Assembly: GCF_000321225.1 (NCBI RefSeq)
Contig: NW_004450946.1
Location: forward strand, 265,473-329,472
Length of the DNA stretch: 64,000 nucleotides
Source of the DNA: Odobenus rosmarus divergens
Lineage: Eukaryota > Chordata > Mammalia > Carnivora > Odobenidae
Reading direction: 5' to 3'
The stretch's first letter is position 1, and each line of letters starts with the position of its first letter. The notes under the pieces were generated by a model that ran no database searches, was not told where the DNA came from, and saw only the letters and a list, made by a program, of their open reading frames with translations. Positions 56,396-64,000 of the stretch are shown in pieces. Made by a program: the position numbers and the translations under genes.

Positions 56396-58270
56396 TGTAA
56401 AAAATAGATATACATATAGCACTAACATCGTCAAAATGTAGCCAGAGAAATTATGTTTTAGATTATTTTTTTTAATAAAATTCTAAAATATTCCAGATCT
56501 TTTGCCACTTGCACATCAGATCCATGGGCAGCATTTTGAGTTTGAGACTGACCTTTGTAGGTGATTCCCTAGGTAATAATTCCAGGCTTTTAAGTAAAGG
56601 CTTGCTTCCCTCCAGCATTGGGTGATCCATCTGTGCTCCATGGCGCTCCTCCTTTGTGGGTGCTCCAGAAGGGGCTGCTTTATGATGAGCTATAATGGCA
56701 TCCATCTTCAGAAGGAAATCCATTTCCTCTCACTGTGCGGGGATAGATTTCAGCTTGTGTAAGCACCAAGGAAGCCTTGCAGCTCTTACAATACAAAAAG
56801 AGCCAGCTGCCATCATTAAAAATACATCCTATTAAATGAATGTATCCCGGAGTGACCAAGCTGGAAGGCTCCAGATTAGCAGTTATGCTTTAGAGAGCTT
56901 CCATGGAAGTCAGAATGATCTAATCAGCATAAAGGTAGAGGCAAAAGGTTATTGCATTTCACTCCATAGTACCAGTTCATGGGACCCAGGAGCGCAATAG
57001 TGTTTCAGGTTTTATATCCACATTTTAATACTGTTCGTGGACAACATAGGTTGTTACAACAGGTTACTTGTACCATCAGTGATGAAAAGAATGCCCAACG
57101 TCCCTGATTACAGGGGAGAAGCCACCACACAGGGGCAAGAGGTTCATCCCCATGGCAATTCCCACCCCTTAAGGTGGCCACTGCATTTCTCTTGTTCCCA
57201 CCTCTGTCCCATTGGGAGGAGGCAAGATCTATAGCTGGATGGACAATTTAAGTGTGGAGCATACAAAGAGACATCAGGGAGAGCCGTGCCAATGCCATCC
57301 TTTCCCATAGCCTGTCTCTTGGGATGAGCCTTTCCACCACAATGTGATTCAATGTGACAGCATAGATCATGACAAGTCTGCACCTCGCAGGTTCAGGACC
57401 CAGGACTGGGCACATGTGGATGGGAGGATGGGGGCTGCCTTCCAGAAGCTCAAGGAGGAAAGGGGCATGACAGAGGGGGTGTACGTGAGGGTGAGGGGCA
57501 GTGCAGGGCAGGGGTGGGCCAACAGGTTGATGGGATGGACTTGGATGATAAAGGGTCCCCCAGAAGGTTTTAATCAGGGTGCTATCAGCCTTTTGCTAGG
57601 GAACATCACCCCTTGTGACTGTTGCGAGGTGGGGTGAAGAGGCTCATGAGTCTCAGAGGTTTAGAACTAGGTGTGAGGAGAAGGTGCTGCCCCAAACTAA
57701 GGCAGATATCATGGTCCATGGTGGAGTCCTGGAGAGGAAGAAAATGAGCTTTACTGGTGAGTGTTAAAAGTCAGTAGAAACTCCCTGTGACTCTGGTTCC
57801 CAAACCCAAGAGAAACCAGGTCCAAACCCAAACCCAAACCCAAGGGGGGGAAGTCATTGGCCAGTAGTTAGGAAGATACTACATTTGAAAGGGATTTTGC
57901 TTTCTCTTTTTCCTTCTTTCGTTCTTTCCATGAAACCCATTTTTATCTATTGCAAAGAAGGGGGGTACTTACTGCAACCCTCATAACCAGAAAAATACCA
58001 ACATGCACTTTTGGAAAAATGGCCACTCCATTCCTAGCCAAAACAAGCAATTATTTATTTTGAATGACTTGTAATGAACCATTTTCTCAATGAACTAATG
58101 GATGTTTGGTTAGAAAAATGTGAAATAGGAACTGAATAATCATCCTTTTGTAGACAATTGGGAATAGCCAAATCCCTAGCAACATAGAACTTTAGGGACG
58201 ACAAGAAAGGCGGCAAGAAGTAGGTGAGCTTCTTGCCATAACCATGATACCTGTTTATGTTATAATGCAG
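56396..58270. other. No gene recognised
   Basis: 56470-56725 has an 83-codon minus-strand open frame, perhaps old LINE. 57010-57760 is GC-richer, has several open frames (57344-57634 plus) and may be an old retroelement, but no family is recognised. 57811-57844 holds three caaacc-type units. Confidence 0.35.
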
Positions 58271-58397
58271 AACAAACCCACAGGATCTTACAAGATGCAT
58301 CCACTGCAGAAGACAAAGCAAGGGTTGGAACTCTGTCTGAACCCAGCGATGCCCGTGAGACTGAAGATCAAGAGCAAGGTCTTCAATTATTTAACAA
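58271..58397 (+). CDS. Unrecognised gene, putative second exon after the CARD exon
   Basis: After ataatgcag (acceptor with modest pyrimidine content) 127 bases are open in the frame that joins phase 1 of the CARD exon, giving an acidic, polar linker (RILQDASTAEDKAR, SEPSDARETEDQEQ), and end at AACAA|GTATGTG, a plausible donor, phase 2. Linkers of this nature follow CARDs in several adaptor and caspase proteins. Alone, an open frame of this length can be chance; joining in phase and good splice signals raise it. Confidence 0.35.
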
Positions 58398-58545
58398 GTA
58401 TGTGAACATTCTCTGTGTGTTTGCAACCTTTAAAAAGTCCTATCTTTTTGCTTTTTGTTTTCTTCCTCCCTTTCTCTTTCCACTGTGTCCTCTGGCCACT
58501 TACAAACTGTTTTGCTGATGCCTGTATTTTCTGGGATGTGTTCAG

Positions 58546-58726
58546 ACCACTGTGTGACTTCTTGGCTTGCTCTGCCATATATAAAGAATGGTACTTGAAA
58601 AGCACCATTTTATTGCAGGCAGTTGATGTGATGCTGTTCAAGTGTGAACCTGACTGTTCTTACTTTTTGATCTTTGTCGGAGCCCAAAACAGGCTGATAT
58701 TGTTCATTTCTCAGCGTCCCAGATAA
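58546..58726 (+). CDS. Unrecognised gene, putative third (terminal) exon
   Basis: Acceptor gatgtgttcag|A fits phase 2 of the previous exon after an intron of only 148 bases. The frame runs 60 codons to TAA and is hydrophobic and Cys-rich (CDFLACSAIYKEWYLKS), with no known domain. A young-looking L1 lies right behind, and the first AATAAA after it is near 59367. Weak call; read-through or chance is quite possible. Confidence 0.18.
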
Positions 58727-58738
58727 TTATGCACTTCA

Positions 58739-59177
58739 GACGTGGTATATATATATATATATATATACACAATGGAATATTACTCAGCCATCCAAAAGAA
58801 TGAAACTGTCATTTGCAATGACATGGATGGAGCTAGAGTGTATTATGCTAAGCAAAATAAGTCAGTCAGAGAAACACAAATACCATATGATTTCATTCAA
58901 TGTGGAATTTAGGAAACAAAACAGATGAACATAGGGGAAGGAACAAAAAAAAAAGGAAGGCAACCCATAAGAGACTCTCAACTACAGAGAACAAACTGAG
59001 GGTTGCTGGAGAGGAGGTGGGAATGGGCTAAATGGGTGATGGGGATGAAGGAGGCCACTTGTGATGAGCACTGGGTGTTGTATGTAGGTGATAATCACTC
59101 AATTCTACTCCTGAAACCAATATTGTGCTGTATGTTAACTAACTAGAATTTAAATAAAAACTTGAAACAAAAAAAAA
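58739..59177 (+). mobile_element. L1 3' end
   Basis: Starts in a TA microsatellite (58746-58767), continues with the terminal ORF2 wording and a 3' UTR as at 1-700, ends aaacaaaaaaaaat. Flanks atgcacttcag / atgtacttcag suggest the duplication. Confidence 0.85.
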
Positions 59178-60043
59178 TATGTACTTCAGTAGTAAAATTC
59201 TAAAACCTAAGAATTGTTTAGTGGTCCTCTAAAATCTATGCTCACGCTTCTCTCCCACAAAACACCTGCATTCTCAACTCATTGTGGGATGCTCTGGAGT
59301 TGCTCAAATATATGAGTTGCCTTCATCCTCATTTCTGGCTCACAAATTATGTATTTTATGGACTAGAATAAAACCTGAACTGTGGTAAGCCTTTATGGTA
59401 TTTCTGATCAGAAGAACTTGAATAAATTCAAGAACGCAAATCAACCATGGAAATGGTTCCTACTCCATTCAATGTCCTTCCCCCTTCCAAAGGCGTGAAA
59501 AATGTAAATCATCAGTTTTCTTTGATTTTTTAATGGCTTGCTTATAAATATCTAAGTTATGGTAATTAGAAAGTATTGTAGAAAAGTGCACAAGCCAACA
59601 TTTACTGTGTTTAATTAGCATATATAATTGATTTTCCATTCATCAGACTTATTAACTCAAATATGTACTTGGGGCCCCATTATCACGGTCTATACACATC
59701 CTGCTCTCTGTCCCTTTTCTGGCTGTGTGGAGAACCATGTAGTCTTGGGGCAGAACTCCCAGAGGTCCCATAAACTGACCTGGGTGGTCTTGGAGTCCCT
59801 GTAATAATGGCCCCTCCTGCAGGCTCCTCCTGGTTTTCTCTGGCAGGGGCGGGGTTGGAGGTTCTGGAGTGAATCCCCTACATGGAGAGCATGACCTCCT
59901 GCCTGCCCTGTTCAGGAGGCAGAAGCCCGGCCCCCATTGATCACAGCCCTTCCTAGTATAGGATTCTGCATTAACAGTTGCCTCTGGCATTTGTTAAAGA
60001 GGTGATTTTCCCCTTCTAGTTTTTGTTTTCCGTAAGGAGGAAT

Positions 60044-60044
<1 letters not shown>
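59178..60044. other. No gene seen
   Basis: Unique-looking sequence. A minus-strand open frame 59652-59990 has no recognised domain. AATAAA near 59367 on the plus strand. Confidence 0.45.

Positions 60045-60086
<42 letters not shown>
60045..60086. repeat. (GATA)n microsatellite
   Basis: About ten perfect tetranucleotide units. Confidence 0.97.
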
Positions 60087-60087
<1 letters not shown>

Positions 60088-60264
60088 GGAGAGAGAGAAA
60101 GTTATTTTAAGGAATTAACTCATGCAATGGTTTGGGCTGACAAGTCCAAAATTCACAGGGCAAGCCCCACCAGGGTGGAAAATCAAATAAGAGTTGATGT
60201 TGCAGTCTTGAGTCTGGGTTCCACAGGGCAGCAAGCTAGAAACTCTGGCAGGTTTCTTTTCTTT

Positions 60265-60489
60265 ATTTCTTTTTTTAAGATTTTATTTATTTATTTGAGA
60301 GAGAAAGAGAGAGAGCAAAAGCGGGGGTTGCAGGAAGGGGCAGAGGGAGAGGCAGGCTCCCTGCTGAGTAGGGAGCCTGATGCGGTACTTGATCCCAGGA
60401 TCCCAATGTCAGACTCGATCCCAGGACCCTGGGGATCACAACCTGAGCAGAAGGCAGACGCTTAACTGACTGAGACACCCAGGTGCCCT
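60265..60489 (-). mobile_element. Can-SINE (antisense)
   Basis: aagattttatttatttattt, GAGAGA block, reversed head ending gacacccaggtgccct. ctggcaggtttct flanks both sides. Has an internal duplication of the cgatcccaggaccc part. Confidence 0.95.
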
Positions 60490-60659
60490 ACTGGCAGGTT
60501 TCTATGCTGCAGTCTTGAGAAGAATTCCTTTGGTTTTGAGAAACCTCAGTCTTTAGTCTTAAGGACTTCAAGTGATTGGGTGTGGACCACCCACATTTTG
60601 GAGCGTAATCTGCTTTACTTAATGTTTATTGGTTTAGATATCAATCTCATCCCCAAATC

Positions 60660-60950
60660 CCTTCACAGCAACATCTAGACTGGCATTTGAGCAGACAAGT
60701 GGGCACCGTGGCCCAGCCAATTTCACACATACAAACAAGCATCAGAGGTGTTGTGTAGCCTTGGGCAAGCTGTTAACCTCTATCCCTGCATTTTGCTTGT
60801 GGAAAATGAGAATAACGAATTATCGGTGTGGGGAATAAATGCACAAAAACATGTCAGGCAGCCTCCCCTGACCTATTCTTCCTTTTCTGTGCCCCAGACT
60901 GCTCTGTGCCTGGCATATAGTTGGCATCCAATGCCTGCTAGGTAGTTATT
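60660..60950 (+). repeat. MIR-like SINE
   Basis: ttgggcaagctgttaacctc and ggaaaatgagaataac follow MIR order, with tgtgcctggcatatagttgg further on. Confidence 0.75.
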
Positions 60951-63900
60951 GACTGAGCAGGCTACACACTGAATTTCCTGGCTTGGCTCCTTTCTACAAT
61001 TAAGTCCCAGGTTACCAGCATTTTCTCTGTGCAACTAGTCCCTGCACACTGGACCTGCTAACTAAGCTCGTCCCACCACTTTTGTTCCCTGTTTCTCTGG
61101 ATCTGACCACACACCAGCCCCAGGGGCACCTGTGGTACCCTGGTTGCATTAATAAGGGTGGCAGATCGTCCTGGATTTTGACTTTCTGTCTCCTGTGCAA
61201 ACACAGTATCTGGATTATTATTTCTTGGCCCTTCCTACTTTTCATCAAGTCCTAGATCCTTCTTTCCTCTCTCCCTTTCCTTGTTCAGCCCCTATCCAGG
61301 GATCATATAAGGACAGAAAGAATAGTCCTCAGATCATAACTCTGTCGGATATGAAGAGAGTGGGAAGTCTGGGCTCTGAAGTAGCCACCCTGCTATAGTT
61401 GGCTTTCTTTGAGTTTCTAAGGCATTTGGTTTTCCTGATTCCTGGGGAGAGCCTCCCAAGGTCCACATCTGCCACCAAGCTTTCCTTCGGATTCTACACA
61501 TGGGGTAAGATGTACCCTGAAGTGGTCTAAGAGTAGAGAGCCATCTCCCCTTGCCTCCTGCCCCCAGCCTCAGGCCCTTCTGAGTTTAAGACCAGACTAA
61601 GGTTATTCTTGAACTTCCATTTCCCAAGGAAAAGTTGCAGCCAACCCCACCCTTGTCCCTAGGTTGGCCTTTCTCTGCATGGCAATGAGCTACACTCCCA
61701 CCAGCTTCCCCACCCCGTTCTTCCCTCACAGCTCATGCTTTTCTTCTCTCTTACTTCACTGTCCTTTTCTAGCCTAAAATCCTAAACACGATACCCACAA
61801 CTCTGCTGGAGAACATGTGGAGAACCTTCCATGCAGGGGCCATCAGTGGACATTCTATCCATGTTGGTTTATCCTTACATTACCTCTCCCTCTGAGCTCA
61901 CTGTCTATGGCTAACAATTTCTGCCTACTTCCCTGTACACTCCCAACTGTATCATGCCGTACTGCCTTATGTATTGGATACATTCTAGAAAAATAGTTAA
62001 GTCTGTTAGGTTAACCTACAGGGTGCATGATGTAAGCCCTGTTTTGTTCATGAAAACAACCTGTGACATGTAGATTGTTCTGCATCTGTGAAACATTGGC
62101 CTAAAATTATAATTAATCATCTCATACTCATGTTGAAATATAGGCCTGTGAAAAATGCACCTCATTAGGTTATTTTATCACACCAGGAACAACAGTATGG
62201 TATTATTAAGCACCAATATGGTCAGCTTTTAAACCTGCCTCTTGAGGAGAACAGTAGTTAGATAGTAGCAAAAATAATTTATATTTAGGTTCTCTGAGTT
62301 AATGAATAGGTTAGAGATGCACCATGGGGTCTTACCAGGAGGTGAGAAAAGTTTCTCTCCTGAACGGGTTTTGCCACACTCATGTCAGAACCCACTTTGA
62401 TTCCACCAACTGTTAGAAGACGTTTCCATGGCACAAATGTTGGCTGCGTGGTTGTCATCATCAAAGTCCTGTTCTGCGCCCAGTGGGACCCCATGCTTTC
62501 CCCTCATCCCCACGCTCGTCAATGGAGGACAAGGTGAAATGGAATACGACCTCTCCCGCATGACACGCTGAAATGAAGGCCCTCAAAGTGCATCACTCCC
62601 ACTCAGCCTTGAGAGCTGACTTCAGAAAAATGATGGTGCGTGCTTTGTAATTTTTATCTCTCCACTTGAGGAAGGGCTGGAGAGGGAAACCACTGGGACA
62701 CAGGAGATATTTGCTTTTCCTCATTTTTCTGCTCATTCAGCTGTCAATAAAAGAGCATTACTTGCTCACGGAAGCACAAATTGAAGAAAAATAGAGCAGT
62801 GGAGGGGGATAGTCATAATTTATTTTAAGCTTCATTTGGGGATAACCTCAACTTTTAAGAGCAGAGGATAAATCAGAGAAGCTTCCGCCCCTACCCACAC
62901 ACGATGTTGCGAATTCACCAAGGCAACTGTATCCAGGACCTATGATCAGCCAATGAGAAGCCAGCAGCAGCGGTCCTGAGGACAGGCAGGTGGAGGTGGG
63001 AACACGGGCATCCCGCTCCACAAAGACAAGTCTATAAGATGCAGGGAGAAGTCAAGCCAAAGTTGTGTTTCTATTTACACACATTAAATGCATGGTGAAA
63101 AGAACAATGTTGGACAAATATAAAGGAATACTGGTCTTTTTTTAAACACCTAAAATTTTTCACTCATGGAGAATGACCCTCAGCTGTCTGTTTAAAGTTC
63201 TCAATGGGTCTGGTGCTTCCACGGAGTACGGAGTACATTCTCCTCACACTCACGACCCTCAGGTTCACAAGCAGTTTCCACACATTATCTTAAGTCACCT
63301 CTGAGGCATCATAAAGTGTGATTGTCCCCAGGTCACAGGTATAGAAACGCAGCCATGGGTTCTGTGCCCTTTCCGGAGCCCTGCTGCCTCCAAGGACTTG
63401 GTGTTCCTCATTCACAGACACAAACCTAAGGATTTGGCCAGCCTGGTTCTTAACACCCTTGGATGGAAAGAAATGTAGGTCTCCTGTCCACCCTTGCCCA
63501 CCAAGCCTCTGCTGTGATGGAAAGGACTGAACCTCTGCTGGCCTGCCTCAGCCCACGGACACGTGGTCATCTTGCTGACCTCGCACGTGGGGTCCAGGCT
63601 CTTCAGTTGACCAAACCATGGGGAAACTTAGTGCAAAATGCCCCCTCCATCCTCCATGGAACACAGACTGGGCAAACGGAATGGAATTCTCCTCTGTTTC
63701 CATACACCTTTGCACTGGCCCTTAACTTCATGCTTCTCAGAAGAGATAGGCTGTTTCCATGGGTCACCCTTTTCCCACAACCAACACAGCCCCACCCCCC
63801 ACACACTGAAGGAAGCTTTTCGGTCCCCCTTGTCATTCTCAGAGCCCAGTGCAGCCTGGGACCAAGCTTGCTGGTTGGAGGACCCGCTCTGTCGCCTAAT

Positions 63901-64000
63901 CGCTGCCCCGGTCCAGGTCTCCAGGTGCCCAGCTTGGCTTCCTGGCCACATTTCCCTGCTTGAAGCTACTCTGTAGCCCGATCCTACCGCCCTTCTTAGG
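60951..64000. other. No gene recognised to the right edge
   Basis: Mostly unique sequence with short open frames. 61289-61398 has a very good acceptor (ccctttccttgttcag) and 36 open codons to TAG, in phase with the CARD exon (phase 1) but not with the putative second exon. The frame 63463-63960 (166 codons, GC-rich) has no domain I know. No olfactory receptor or other family seen. Confidence 0.4.

Noticed and set aside
57811..57844. Telomere-like repeat (caaacc units)
   Set aside because: Only three to four units and not TTAGGG; chance or minor tandem duplication.
62285..62494. Minus-strand frame as a possible retrocopy
   Set aside because: No recognisable parent protein and no poly(A) or target duplication seen.
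63463..63963. 166-codon plus-strand frame near the right edge
   Set aside because: GC-rich and Pro/Leu-rich with two other overlapping frames open as well; no domain or clear splice context.
1..64000. CRISPR arrays, operons, bacterial mobile elements
   Set aside because: Vertebrate exon-intron structure and SINE/LINE content; the repeats are microsatellites and retroelements without spacer-repeat order.

Overview
The window is nuclear DNA from a carnivoran mammal. About 28 tRNA-Lys-derived Can-SINEs with a long AAATAAATAAATAAAATCTT-type tail, plus L1 3' ends of carnivoran type, point to an arctoid caniform (bear, pinniped or mustelid) rather than a dog, because the canid-specific SINEC_Cf form is not seen. 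Exons are sparse, introns are long, and there is no bacterial-style gene organisation. There is one assembly gap of 215 N (45957-46171).

The recognisable gene is TARS3 (formerly TARSL2), a cytosolic threonyl-tRNA synthetase paralogue, on the minus strand. Its CpG-island promoter and coding exon 1 lie at about 39.7-40.6 kb. Twelve coding exons run leftward to 6804 and encode residues 1-555: an N-terminal coiled-coil extension, the TGS domain, the editing domain with its HxxxH and CxxxH motifs, and the first half of the class II catalytic core with zinc ligands and motif 2. All intron phases join without a frameshift or stop and all introns are GT-AG. The rest of the core and the anticodon-binding domain must lie left of position 1, so 1-6803 is intron 12.

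Introns hold old L1 fragments, Can-SINEs, MIR/L2 pieces, a hAT element, a probable MaLR pair of LTRs, a truncated U2 snRNA retrocopy, and a direct repeat flanking only an A-rich tail. One SINE landed at the exon 10 donor, and its target-site duplication copied the 5' splice site.

Right of the promoter (41-50 kb) is a transposon pile: ERVL-like internal sequence broken by a Tigger2/MER2-like element that is itself broken by a SINE, then a long decayed L1 carrying SINEs, a Tigger1 element and a younger L1 3' end nested in a SINE. From 50 to 64 kb the sequence is more unique. There, divergent from TARS3, an exon at 53.0-53.4 kb encodes what reads as a CARD (caspase recruitment domain) of CASP2/CRADD type and ends at a strong splice donor. 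A phase-matched second exon (58271-58397) and a weaker third (58546-58726) can follow it. I do not recognise this gene. It is the best candidate for something undescribed here.
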